A stretch of DNA of 64,000 bases, from contig CAJJAY010000024.1 in assembly GCA_905182285.1 (NCBI GenBank), positions 1-64,000 of the forward strand, given 5' to 3'. Below the pieces are notes generated by a model, which saw only the letters and a list, made by a program, of their open reading frames with translations, had not been told where the DNA came from and made no database searches. The stretch is from an uncultured Amylibacter sp. GTDB lineage: Bacteria; Pseudomonadota; Alphaproteobacteria; Rhodobacterales; Rhodobacteraceae. A program made the position numbers and the translations under genes. This document shows positions 17,844-26,576 of the stretch, one piece after another (the first letter of the stretch is position 1; each line of letters begins with the position of its first letter).

Positions 17844-18872
17844 ATGATAAATTTTAAATATATATATAATTCAATATTTATAATTATTTTTATAGTAACC
17901 GCAATTCCTGTAAGTGCACTGGAGGATTCAAAAGGTTCAATAGTCTCATTTAATGGGCCAGCTCGTGAAGCTTACATTGGAAAATTTGTTAGAGGCCTGA
18001 AGGGAATGGCTGGATTAAAAGGTTTTGAAATAAGTATATATGAAAATCAGTTTAATCAGGCGCAGCAAAACCAACAAGTACAACAATATTTAGCATTGGG
18101 AGAATTGCCGAGTGCATTCATTTGGTTTCCAACTGATGATTTATCAGGCTTGGAAGCATTACAGTTGTTGGCAGAAACAGGCGTTCCAATATTAAAGGTT
18201 AATCAATTACCGACTGAACAAGATAGAGAATATATTATTGGATTTGCTGGACCTGATCTTGGCTTGCGAGGTCGAAGTGCGGGCTACATGATGAGAGAAG
18301 CTGCAGCTATTAAAAAAGCATCTGGTGGTTCTGGTTTTAATGTTCTTGTATTATCTTATCCGCATGATTTTAACGGTTATAGTTTATCAATAAGTGCGTT
18401 TAAAGATGCAATAGCAGGAACAGATTTAGAAATTGTAAGAGATTTTGCTGCAGGTTTTGGCAAACTAAAAGGCTACGAGGGAGCCCTTGAAGTAATTGGA
18501 TCACTAGGGGATCAGAACATAGATTTTATTTATGGTATGGATGACTCAATCTTGGCTGGAGGCATAAAGGCATTTGAAGATGCTGGAAAAATTATGGGCA
18601 AAGATATCGTTTCTGTGGGCTCTGTATGTAATGGAAACAGAAATTTAATAGATCAAGGCAAACAATATGGAACAACTTTACAATCCCCATTACATGAAGG
18701 CCAATTAGCTATAAAATTAATTGATGAATACCTTACTATTGGTACTTTAGAAAAATTTATAAATTACACACCAAACCCTGCAATATCTCAAGAAAATATA
18801 GAAACATTGGCATTACAGGGATATGATCGTAAATTTTACTCAATAAAAGATCTTTGTACTGGTAATTGGTAA
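17844..18872 (+). CDS. Periplasmic type-1 binding protein (sugar/solute), orphan
   Basis: A 342-residue secreted protein with a signal peptide at about residues 1-26 (hydrophobic run ending VSALEDS). It has the two-lobed periplasmic binding protein fold of the LacI/ribose-binding class: LGLRGRSAGYMMREAAA, FIYGMDDSILAGGIKAFEDAG and SVGSVCNGNRNLIDQGKQYGTTLQSP. No permease or ATPase gene adjoins it, so it is an orphan here, either a receptor for a transporter encoded elsewhere or a sensor. It lies 56 bases after the ArgE-like gene with a ribosome site (AAAGGAAAAAT) and may be co-transcribed. Confidence 0.75.
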   Translation: MINFKYIYNSIFIIIFIVTAIPVSALEDSKGSIVSFNGPAREAYIGKFVRGLKGMAGLKGFEISIYENQFNQAQQNQQVQQYLALGELPSAFIWFPTDDLSGLEALQLLAETGVPILKVNQLPTEQDREYIIGFAGPDLGLRGRSAGYMMREAAAIKKASGGSGFNVLVLSYPHDFNGYSLSISAFKDAIAGTDLEIVRDFAAGFGKLKGYEGALEVIGSLGDQNIDFIYGMDDSILAGGIKAFEDAGKIMGKDIVSVGSVCNGNRNLIDQGKQYGTTLQSPLHEGQLAIKLIDEYLTIGTLEKFINYTPNPAISQENIETLALQGYDRKFYSIKDLCTGNW

Positions 18873-18920
18873 TATTTCATAAAAATATGAATTTTGTTTT
18901 ATTATTTTAGAACTAACTTA

Positions 18921-18949
18921 TTGACGACAAACATTGTTTCAAATAGGAC
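18921..18949 (+). promoter_or_regulatory. Candidate promoter of tRNA-Gly
   Basis: TTGACG (18921-18926) is followed after 17 bases by TAGGAC (18944-18949), a sigma-70-like arrangement ending 13 bases before the first base of the tRNA. The -10 match is weak, so this is a proposal from position and spacing. Confidence 0.4.
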
Positions 18950-18962
18950 GAGAATTCCATGA

Positions 18963-19036
18963 GCGGATATTGTGTAATGGTAAGACCTCAGCCTTCCAAG
19001 CTGATGACGCGGGTTCGATTCCCGCTATCCGCTCCA
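18963..19036 (+). tRNA. tRNA-Gly (anticodon TCC)
   Basis: A cloverleaf can be drawn by hand: acceptor GCGGATA/TATCCGC, anticodon arm TCAGC-CTTCCAA-GCTGA with anticodon TCC at 18995-18997, T-arm GCGGGTTCGATTCCCGC, discriminator T and an encoded CCA. It reads GGA/GGG glycine codons. It stands alone between the binding-protein gene and the ABC exporter gene. Confidence 0.97.
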
Positions 19037-19184
19037 AATTTTTGTTTTTATTTTTTCTGAATACTTAGATTTTTCTGGAAATTAATTACATTTAAATCCA
19101 AAAAATATATTTCTATTGCATTGTTTCCTTGATGCTTTTGTATTTGCGCGTTATCGATATCAGTAAATTCCGAAAGCTGAATAT

Positions 19185-20975
19185 ATGTCTACCCCTGAAT
19201 CAACTCGTGCAATTTCACAAGACCGAAAAAAAGGTAAAAATGTTTCTGCTTTAAGAGGACTTCTTCCATTTTTAAAGCCCTATAAAATTTTAGTTGCGAC
19301 TGCACTTTTTATGCTAACATTTACAGCAGCCATATCTTTGATTTTACCTCTAGCAGTGCGTGGTGTTGTCGATGGCTTTAGTAAAGATTTAGATGTTTTA
19401 GATGACTATTTTATTTATGCAATTTTTGTAGCAGGGCTTTTGGCTGTAGGCTCGGCTGTAAGATATGCATTAGTTACTAAATTAGGTGAACGGGTAGTAG
19501 CTGATATAAGGCGAGCTGTTTATGATAAAATGATTGGTATGAGCCCAGCTTTTTATGAAAAAATTATGACTGGTGAAGTCCTTAGTCGAATAACCACTGA
19601 CACAACATTAATACTATCAGTTATTGGATCATATCTATCCTATGCACTTCGTAATGCAATTATGTTTGTTGGAGGTTTAATTCTCTTATTTATTACTTCT
19701 GCTAAATTAACTGGATTGGTTTTACTAATTGTTCCATTTATATTAATTCCAATATTTGGTATTGGGCGAAGAGTTCGTGTACTAAGTAAAATTAATCAAG
19801 ACAAAATTGCTGAAAGTTCTGGGAATGCATCTGAAAGCTTATTAGCATCCCAAACCGTTCAAGCATTTACTCACGAGGCTGTTTCACGCTCACTTTTTGC
19901 AAAGCTTACAGAAGAAGCATATGATGCTACACGCAAAAGGGTTACAATACGTGCACTTATGACTGCAATTGTAATATTTTTGATTTTTACAGGTGTAGTG
20001 GCAGTTATCTGGATAGGTGCAAGGGATGTAAAAGTTGGCAATATGACAGCTGGAGTTTTAGTTCAGTTTGTTATTTATGCCGTTTTGGTTGGATCATCTG
20101 TTACAGCATTTGCAGAATTTTGGGGTGAGATGCAAAGAGCTGCGGGAGCAACAGAACGTTTAATAGAATTATTAAACTCAGAAGATGTTGTAAAAGATCC
20201 TGAAAGACCTGATCAATTAGAATTGCCTGTAAAAGGTGGACTTGAATTTGAAAATTTAAGTTTTTACTATCCTTCTCGACCTAATACTGCTGCTTTGGAT
20301 GGGTTTTCACTAAAAGTAAATCCTGGAGAAACAATTGCACTTGTTGGTCCTTCTGGTGCTGGCAAATCAACAATTTTCCAGCTTCTGATGAGATTTTTTG
20401 ATCCAACATCTGGAAGTATTAAACTTGATGGAAAGCCGATTGTTTCTTTGAAAAGAGAAGAGTTTCGAAAACATTTATCAATAGTTACACAAGATCCTGT
20501 AATATTTGGAACATCTGCAATGGAGAATATTCGCTTTGGTAGACCTGAAGCCACTGATGAAGAAGTTATAAATGCGGCGAAGGCGGCCGCAGCACATAAT
20601 TTTCTTGAAATATTACCAGATGGATATGAAAGTTTTGTTGGTGAGCAAGGTGTTATGTTATCTGGTGGCCAAAAGCAGAGATTGGCTATAGCGAGGGCAA
20701 TATTGCGAGATGCACCTGTTTTGCTATTGGATGAAGCGACAAGCGCTTTGGATGCAGAAAGTGAATTTGCGGTTCAAAAGGCTGTCGAAGCTTTGGCTCG
20801 GACCCGAACAACTATTATTATTGCGCATAGATTAGCAACAGTTAAAAAAGCTGATAGAATAATTGTAGTTGATGAAGGAAAAATAGTGGCTCAAGGCACG
20901 CATAGTGAATTAGTTTCACAAGGTGGCCTATATGCAAGGTTAGCTAAATTACAATTTACAGATGAAAATAACTAA
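19185..20975 (+). CDS. ABC exporter half-transporter (ABCB/MsbA-like)
   Basis: A 596-residue fusion of a six-helix exporter domain (about residues 30-330) and an ATPase domain. Visible motifs are Walker A GPSGAGKST, signature LSGGQKQRLAIARAIL, Walker B PVLLLDEATSALDAES and the H-loop IIAHRLATV. This architecture acts as a homodimer that moves lipids, drugs or peptides out of the cytoplasm; the substrate cannot be read from sequence. Alphaproteobacterial homologues are often annotated as MsbA-like or as multidrug exporters. It is preceded by the tRNA-Gly and followed by an acyl-CoA synthetase gene 73 bases on, possibly one transcript. Confidence 0.88.
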   Translation: MSTPESTRAISQDRKKGKNVSALRGLLPFLKPYKILVATALFMLTFTAAISLILPLAVRGVVDGFSKDLDVLDDYFIYAIFVAGLLAVGSAVRYALVTKLGERVVADIRRAVYDKMIGMSPAFYEKIMTGEVLSRITTDTTLILSVIGSYLSYALRNAIMFVGGLILLFITSAKLTGLVLLIVPFILIPIFGIGRRVRVLSKINQDKIAESSGNASESLLASQTVQAFTHEAVSRSLFAKLTEEAYDATRKRVTIRALMTAIVIFLIFTGVVAVIWIGARDVKVGNMTAGVLVQFVIYAVLVGSSVTAFAEFWGEMQRAAGATERLIELLNSEDVVKDPERPDQLELPVKGGLEFENLSFYYPSRPNTAALDGFSLKVNPGETIALVGPSGAGKSTIFQLLMRFFDPTSGSIKLDGKPIVSLKREEFRKHLSIVTQDPVIFGTSAMENIRFGRPEATDEEVINAAKAAAAHNFLEILPDGYESFVGEQGVMLSGGQKQRLAIARAILRDAPVLLLDEATSALDAESEFAVQKAVEALARTRTTIIIAHRLATVKKADRIIVVDEGKIVAQGTHSELVSQGGLYARLAKLQFTDENN

Positions 20976-21048
20976 ATTTTTCAAAAGTTTGAAATTATAA
21001 CTTCTGTGCTTTATTGATATTTTAATAGATATTTTAAGAAAGTTGGTT

Positions 21049-22965
21049 ATGGCTAAAAAATTTGCAAATCGCCTAGATTTTACTGATTTAGAAAATGAAA
21101 TGCCAATAAGTGATCGTTGGGCTGCAAAAACAGTATATCAACGATTATGTCAAACCCGAGATATTCATGGTGAGAGGCCTGCAGTAAGCTTCCAACTAAA
21201 ATCTGGAAATAAAGATAAAAATATCACTTTAAGTTATAATGAATTAACAGATCGTATAACCCAAACGGCAAATTTATTTCGTTCTTTAGGTATTGGGCCT
21301 AATGATGTTGTTGCCTATTTATTACCAACTAGCCATGAAACACTAATAACACTTATGGCTGGGATGACTGCTGGAATTGTAGCGCCAATTAATCCAACTC
21401 TCTCACCTGATCACATTAGTTCATTGCTTAAAGAAGTTAATGCAAAAGTCGTTGTAACATTGAAAGCTTTTCCAAAAACAGAATTAGCTCAATTAGCTCA
21501 CACTGCAGTTAAAAATGCGAAATGTGTGGAAACAGTTTTAGAAATAGATCTTTTACCTCATGTAAGTTCGCCATTAAAATTCCTTATCCCATTTATTCGC
21601 CCAAAGGTTAATATTGAACATGATGCAAAAATTATTGAATTTGATTCAGAAGTTTCAAAACAAAATAAAAAGTTAGAGTTTTTAGAAAGTGATGAAGATC
21701 CATATTGTGCATATTTTCATACTGGTGGAACAACTGGTATGCCAAAAATTGTACAGCATCGTCATTCAGGAGCCTTATATAATGGTTGGTTGGGAGCAGA
21801 GATTTTAATGGATGAATTTGATGTAGTAATTTGTCCAATGCCACTTTTTCACGTTTTTGCTGCTTATCCAGCATGGCTCTGCGTAATGACAGCTGGCTCA
21901 CATATAGTAATGCCAACACCAGCTGGATATCGCGGTGATGGTGTATTCAAAAATTTTTGGAAATTAGTGGAGCGATATAAAGGTACATTTGTAATAACTG
22001 TGCCAACTGCGGCTGCCGCATTAATGAATCATACAATTGATGCGGATATATCTACCCTTAAGAATATTTTTTGTGGATCTGCTCCAATGCCAACGAAGCT
22101 TTTTGAGAAATTCCAAAAAGAAACGGGTGTATCCATCATTGAAGGGTATGGTATGACTGAAGCAACATGTCTAGTTTCTTGCAATCCACCAGATGGAGAA
22201 CGAAAAATTGGGTCTGTTGGTTTGCCTTTGCCTTTCACCGAAGTGAGGGTATTAGAAATAAGTCGTAAAGATGAAGTTTTAAAGGAGTGCAAAGATGGTG
22301 AGCCCGGTGAAGTTTGTGTATACAACCCAGGAATTAATATTGGTTTTACCTATACAGATCCAATTAAAAATAAGTCATTATTTATCGAAGACAAATTTTT
22401 AAGAACGGGGGATATTGGATATTTAGATGTTGATGGATATTTGTGGCTAACTGGAAGGGCAAAAGATGTAATAATGCGTGGAGGGCATAATATTGACCCT
22501 TTAATTATTGAGGAAGCTTTATCAGGTCATCCATCTGTCAGTTTAGTTGGTGCTATCGGGCAACCAGATATCTATTCTGGAGAATTACCTTGCGCTTATG
22601 TTGAACTTATAAGTGGTTCTGAAGTTACGGTTCAAGAATTAATGGATTACGCAAAAGAAAACGTATCAGATTATACTGCATGCCCAAAATATATTGAAGT
22701 TTTAGATCAACTCCCAAAAACAGCAATTGGAAAGGTTTTCAAACCAGAATTACGGTGTCTTTCCATAACAAGAATATTTAATGATGCTTTGTTAAAAAAT
22801 AATATTGGTGCATTGGTGAGTGATGTTATTGAAGATAAAAAATTTGGATTAGTTGCTAAATTAGATAAGATTGATAAGCAGATCTCTGATCAGCTAATTA
22901 ATAGTGTATTAGGTGATTTTATTACACCATGGATATGGAATGATGAATTTGAAAAAAATAAATAA
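21049..22965 (+). CDS. AMP-dependent acyl-CoA synthetase
   Basis: A 638-residue adenylate-forming enzyme activating a carboxylic acid to its CoA thioester. The P-loop AYFHTGGTTGMPKIVQH near residue 230, the core IEGYGMTEATCLVSCNPP, the hinge GDIGYLDVDGYLWLTGRAKD and the C-terminal catalytic lysine in PKTAIGKVFKPEL are all present. I take ATG 21049 as start, with AAGAAAG upstream; TTG at 21043 is less likely. Chain-length preference is unknown. The C-terminal extension after the catalytic lysine (about 75 residues) is longer than in many relatives. The gene ends 6 bases before the converging metG, with no terminator between them. Confidence 0.85.
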   Translation: MAKKFANRLDFTDLENEMPISDRWAAKTVYQRLCQTRDIHGERPAVSFQLKSGNKDKNITLSYNELTDRITQTANLFRSLGIGPNDVVAYLLPTSHETLITLMAGMTAGIVAPINPTLSPDHISSLLKEVNAKVVVTLKAFPKTELAQLAHTAVKNAKCVETVLEIDLLPHVSSPLKFLIPFIRPKVNIEHDAKIIEFDSEVSKQNKKLEFLESDEDPYCAYFHTGGTTGMPKIVQHRHSGALYNGWLGAEILMDEFDVVICPMPLFHVFAAYPAWLCVMTAGSHIVMPTPAGYRGDGVFKNFWKLVERYKGTFVITVPTAAAALMNHTIDADISTLKNIFCGSAPMPTKLFEKFQKETGVSIIEGYGMTEATCLVSCNPPDGERKIGSVGLPLPFTEVRVLEISRKDEVLKECKDGEPGEVCVYNPGINIGFTYTDPIKNKSLFIEDKFLRTGDIGYLDVDGYLWLTGRAKDVIMRGGHNIDPLIIEEALSGHPSVSLVGAIGQPDIYSGELPCAYVELISGSEVTVQELMDYAKENVSDYTACPKYIEVLDQLPKTAIGKVFKPELRCLSITRIFNDALLKNNIGALVSDVIEDKKFGLVAKLDKIDKQISDQLINSVLGDFITPWIWNDEFEKNK

Positions 22966-22971
22966 CAAATA

Positions 22972-24684
22972 CTATTTTTTACCAGAAAACTTATCTTGCA
23001 TTTCATCACGGGCATCATCTGTTATTTTTGCAAACATTACTTCTGGCACATTAAAAGTGTGACCAGGTTTTAACGTTTCTAAAGCCTGATTTATATCTGA
23101 AGGCCATATTTTAACAACATTCATTGCATTAGCCATAGTATCAGCTGCATCAGGTATAAATGGTTCAGACAGTGCAGCATAAAGTGGTATTAAGTTTAAT
23201 GCAAAACGTACAATTGTTGCTGATGCAATTGGGTCTTCTTTAAATAATACCCATGGTGCAGCATCTTGTAAGTATTCATTTCCAATAGCCCATATAGCAC
23301 GTAAATCCGAAGCAGACTTACGAACTTCCATCTTTTTCATATTTATTTCATATGAATTAATACGTTCTTTGAGTTGACTTATAACTGCTAATTCTCGAGG
23401 GCCATAGTCACCACCTTCTGGAACAATTTCCCCAAATTTAGATCGGCAAAATTTTGTGATACGAGAAACAAAATTCCCAAGTACATCAGCAAGATCTTTA
23501 TTTACACCTTGTTGGAAACTATCCCATGTAAATTCAGAATCTGAACTTTCAGGTACATTAGATAATAGCCACCATCTCCAATAATCAGATGGCAAAATAT
23601 CCAATGCTTGGTTCATGAAAACCCCTCGACCTTTGGATGTAGAAAATTGGCCCCCATCATAGTTTAAGTAATTAAAAGATTTTATAAAATCTACTAACTT
23701 CCAATTATCATCAGCACCCATAATAGTAGCTGGAAATGATAATGTGTGAAAAGGGACGTTATCTTTTCCCATGAATTGAACGTAGTTTACATCAGAGGCG
23801 CCTTTGTCAGTTCGCCACCATCTCTGCCATTCTTTTTCAGCTTTGCCGTTTAGAGCTGCCCACTCTGCAGTAGCTGCTATGTATTCAATTGGAGCATCAA
23901 ACCATACGTAAAAAACTTTACCTTCCATTCCATGCCATTCAGCGGTACCTTTTTTTACAGGGACCCCCCAATCAAGATCACGAGTTATCCCTCTGTCTTG
24001 TAGGCCATCACCATCATGGAGCCATTTTTTTGCGATAGATGTTGTAAGTATTGGCCAATCAGATTTTTCTTTTATCCATAGATCTAATGCTTCACGCATT
24101 TTAGATTGTTTTAAATATAGGTGTTTAGTTTCCCTCACTTCTAAATCTTTTGAGCCAGAAATAGCGGATCGAGGATTAATTAAATCTGTAGGTTCTAATT
24201 GCTTTGTACAGTTTTCACATTGATCACCGCGTGCATCAGCGGAGCCGCAATTTGGACACTCACCTTCTATGTAGCGATCTGGTAAGTACCTTTTGTCAGC
24301 ATTTGAATAAACTTGTTTTTCACTTATTTCTTCAATGAGGCCTTTTTCTGCTAATTTACCAGCAAAATACTGGGTTAGCTGATGGTTCTGTTTGCTTGAA
24401 GAACGACCAAAATGATCAAATGATAGCCGAAATCCTCGTGCTAATTCGTATTGAACAGTATGCATTTCAGAACAATATTCTGATACATTTTTTCCAGCTT
24501 TTGCTGCTGCTAGTTCAGCGGGTGTACCATGCTCATCTGTTGCACATACAAACATCACTTCATGGCCTTTTGCTCGACAAAATCTCGCATATACGTCAGA
24601 TGGTAGTTGACTACCTATCAAATTCCCTAAGTGTTTTATCCCGTTTATATAGGGTAGGGCAGAAGTTATTAGTGTCCTATTCAT
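22972..24684 (-). CDS. metG: Methionyl-tRNA synthetase
   Basis: Charges tRNA-Met. The class I HIGH-like motif is in [14 protein letters not shown] near the N-terminus, the zinc knuckle is [17 protein letters not shown] (about residues 140-156), and the KMSKS equivalent is [10 protein letters not shown] near residue 348. At 570 residues it lacks the C-terminal EMAP-type tRNA-binding domain found in E. coli MetG, as is common in alphaproteobacteria. The serine/threonine variant of the KMSKS loop is normal for this subfamily. It is followed by a converging acyl-CoA synthetase and preceded by the rib/nusB operon in the same direction, 121 bases away. Confidence 0.96.
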   Translation of the reverse strand: MNRTLITSALPYINGIKHLGNLIGSQLPSDVYARFCRAKGHEVMFVCATDEHGTPAELAAAKAGKNVSEYCSEMHTVQYELARGFRLSFDHFGRSSSKQNHQLTQYFAGKLAEKGLIEEISEKQVYSNADKRYLPDRYIEGECPNCGSADARGDQCENCTKQLEPTDLINPRSAISGSKDLEVRETKHLYLKQSKMREALDLWIKEKSDWPILTTSIAKKWLHDGDGLQDRGITRDLDWGVPVKKGTAEWHGMEGKVFYVWFDAPIEYIAATAEWAALNGKAEKEWQRWWRTDKGASDVNYVQFMGKDNVPFHTLSFPATIMGADDNWKLVDFIKSFNYLNYDGGQFSTSKGRGVFMNQALDILPSDYWRWWLLSNVPESSDSEFTWDSFQQGVNKDLADVLGNFVSRITKFCRSKFGEIVPEGGDYGPRELAVISQLKERINSYEINMKKMEVRKSASDLRAIWAIGNEYLQDAAPWVLFKEDPIASATIVRFALNLIPLYAALSEPFIPDAADTMANAMNVVKIWPSDINQALETLKPGHTFNVPEVMFAKITDDARDEMQDKFSGKK

Positions 24685-24805
24685 GGGATTACTCTCGTTT
24701 ATTTTTTATTAATTTAAATTAACTTTTATAGATGAGCCAGTTGATATTGAGATAGTCATTATTATAATTTTAAAAAATACTATTATTGTATAATGCTTTT
24801 GAGAT

Positions 24806-25261
24806 TTAAAATTGATCTGGATGCGCTTCTTTTGCCATATGATCCAATACTGCATTAACAAATCGTGTCTCTTTTCCATCTGGGAAAAAAGCTTTTGCAA
24901 CATCTACATATTCAACAATTGCAACTTTAGGAGGTGTATCCCCAATTAAAAATTCTGCTCCAGCACTTCTAAATAATGACCTTAGGGTAGGGTCAATTCT
25001 GTCTATAGGCCACTTTGCTACTAACGCACGGTCAGTCATTTGATCAATTGCAGCTTGTTCATTAACAGCCGTGAAAAGTAATTTTTCAAAAAGCTCTACA
25101 TTCCCTTCCACATATTCTTGACCCTCTAAAGTAGCACCGAACCTATGATTAATAAATTGATCGCGGACTTCATTCATGCCTTGTTCAGATGCTTCCATTT
25201 GGAAGAGTGCTTGAACTGCATATAATCGTGATGCAGATTTCATTTGTTTCTTTGAAGTCAT
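24806..25261 (-). CDS. nusB: Transcription antitermination factor NusB
   Basis: RNA-binding all-helical protein that joins NusE on boxA RNA to promote rRNA antitermination. The 151 residues show the family core SRLYAVQALFQMEAS at the N-terminus, then DRTLRSLFRSAGAEFL-like and VDVAKAFFPDGKETRFVNAVLDHMAK at the C-terminus. It begins 5 bases after ribH, the usual ribH-nusB pairing, and is the last gene of the nrdR-rib-nusB unit. Confidence 0.93.
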   Translation of the reverse strand: MTSKKQMKSASRLYAVQALFQMEASEQGMNEVRDQFINHRFGATLEGQEYVEGNVELFEKLLFTAVNEQAAIDQMTDRALVAKWPIDRIDPTLRSLFRSAGAEFLIGDTPPKVAIVEYVDVAKAFFPDGKETRFVNAVLDHMAKEAHPDQF

Positions 25262-25266
25262 AATAT

Positions 25267-25800
25267 TTATTTTGCCTCGCCGGCTGTTTGATTGGGATTA
25301 GATAAGGGTTTGAATCCAATATTTTTTGTTATTCCAGTTAAATTTCGCGATAATGATATTAATTCTAACACAGCGTTAGCTGCAGCTGCTCCATAGTTAT
25401 TTTTTAAGGATATCTCTTTTAGTTCAATGGCACTTTCAGCGGAAATTATAGCAGTACCTGTTGGGTATCCTTGATTGGATATATTGCCAATACTTCGTAA
25501 TGTTTCATTATAAACAGTTTTTGAATATGTAGGGTTTTCTTCATGACTAATTGAACCTAGAAGAATATATCCTTCATACTGACTAGAGTTAATAATTAAT
25601 TTTAATGCTATTGGTAATGCTAAAATGCCTGATAAATATATCTTTTTATAAGATATTTTTTGACTATCTAATATACCAATAGTTCCTTTAATTAGTTCAT
25701 CACTTATTATACTTGGATGTTTTGCAATTATAACTGCAATTTTAGGAACATCATCATTAAACTCGTCTATATAATTTTTGTTTTCCAACTCAGATGGCAT
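25267..25800 (-). CDS. ribH: RibH-like protein (lumazine synthase family), active site degenerate
   Basis: Position between ribE and nusB and length (177 residues) mark it as the ribH orthologue, and the C-terminal GITKNIGFKP block matches Rhodobacterales RibH. Yet the catalytic segment normally read as IRGETxHY is ISHEENPTYSK here (about residues 84-94): the proton-transferring His is Thr91 and the phosphate-binding Arg is His. The NKG motif near the C-terminus is NNYG (Lys to Tyr136), and the substrate-stacking GAFE segment is SGILA. It may be catalytically dead, a structural remnant, or changed in function. A second lumazine synthase gene outside the window would be expected. Confidence 0.75.
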   Translation of the reverse strand: MPSELENKNYIDEFNDDVPKIAVIIAKHPSIISDELIKGTIGILDSQKISYKKIYLSGILALPIALKLIINSSQYEGYILLGSISHEENPTYSKTVYNETLRSIGNISNQGYPTGTAIISAESAIELKEISLKNNYGAAAANAVLELISLSRNLTGITKNIGFKPLSNPNQTAGEAK

Positions 25801-25823
25801 CCTTTATATCCTATTTCATAAAA

Positions 25824-26444
25824 TTATTTTGAGTTTCTAACATCTTCAAGACGTGCCACGTAACGTGCTAAAGTATCTATTTCTAGATTTATTTTATCTC
25901 CAACTTTAATATCATTCCAGGTAGTGTTGTCTTTTGTGTGTGATATTAAATTTACTTTAAATGTATCAGCTGAAACGTCATTTACTGTTAAAGATGTGCC
26001 GTCTAAAGTAACTGAGCCTTTTTGCGCAATAAATTGTGCAAGATCGCTAGGTATATGGAAGTCAACAACGGTACTATCTCCAGAAACTTTTATATCAGAA
26101 ATAATTGCTATTCCATCTACGTGGCCAGAAACAATATGGCCTCCAAGTTCATCACCCATTTTCAAGGCGCGCTCTAAATTTACTTTTTGTCCAATAGACC
26201 AGGCTTTTCTACCTTTACTTATGTTAGTTATTGAAACTGACTCAGCAGATATTTCCACATCAAACCAATTTTGGTTATTTTCAATACCTTTAGTGACTAC
26301 AGTTAAGCAAACTCCATTGCATGCAATTGAAGCTCCTATGTCAATACTATCTACATCGAAGGCAGTATTGATACGTGCTTGTAGATCGCCAGCTTGGTTC
26401 AGTTTAGCAATAGTTCCGACGTCTGTTATAATCCCAGTAAACAT
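25824..26444 (-). CDS. ribE: Riboflavin synthase alpha chain
   Basis: Dismutates two 6,7-dimethyl-8-ribityllumazine molecules to riboflavin. The 206-residue product shows the duplicated beta-barrel: the first half starts MFTGIITDVGTI with SIACNGVCLTVV, and the second half has GGHIVSGHVDGIA and GSVTLDGTSLTVNDV. All family hallmarks are intact, in contrast to the adjacent ribH. It follows ribD after an unusually long 132-base gap that contains nested inverted repeats. Confidence 0.95.
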   Translation of the reverse strand: MFTGIITDVGTIAKLNQAGDLQARINTAFDVDSIDIGASIACNGVCLTVVTKGIENNQNWFDVEISAESVSITNISKGRKAWSIGQKVNLERALKMGDELGGHIVSGHVDGIAIISDIKVSGDSTVVDFHIPSDLAQFIAQKGSVTLDGTSLTVNDVSADTFKVNLISHTKDNTTWNDIKVGDKINLEIDTLARYVARLEDVRNSK

Positions 26445-26471
26445 AAAATACCTTATTTATTTTTTATTCAG

Positions 26472-26562
26472 CTATCTAAAGGTTGATAAATTTCATTATG
26501 AAGAGCTAATAAAAGTAAACCAGATTAGCAAACTATATTTATCATTTTTTACATATAGATAG
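26472..26562 (-). promoter_or_regulatory. Nested inverted repeats in the ribD-ribE gap (candidate structured leader)
   Basis: Three perfectly nested complementary pairs occur in the 132-base gap: CTATCTA/TAGATAG (26472-26478 with 26556-26562), TGATAAAT/ATTTATCA (26484-26491 with 26537-26544) and GCTAAT/ATTAGC (26505-26510 with 26524-26529). They could fold the ribE leader into one long arm. It does not contain the conserved core of the FMN riboswitch. All other gaps in this operon are below 25 bases, which makes this one stand out. In AT-rich DNA chance pairing remains possible. Confidence 0.4.
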
Positions 26563-26576
26563 TATTTTAATTAAAG

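Noticed and set aside
25924-26562. A 212-codon plus-strand ORF over ribE and the ribD-ribE gap
   Set aside because: It is antisense to the strongly conserved riboflavin synthase. Its length comes from low stop density opposite ribE, and it has no ribosome site or family match.
26445-26576. FMN riboswitch in the ribD-ribE gap
   Set aside because: The gap has nested inverted repeats but lacks the conserved GC-rich core segments of the FMN aptamer and lies inside the operon instead of at its start.
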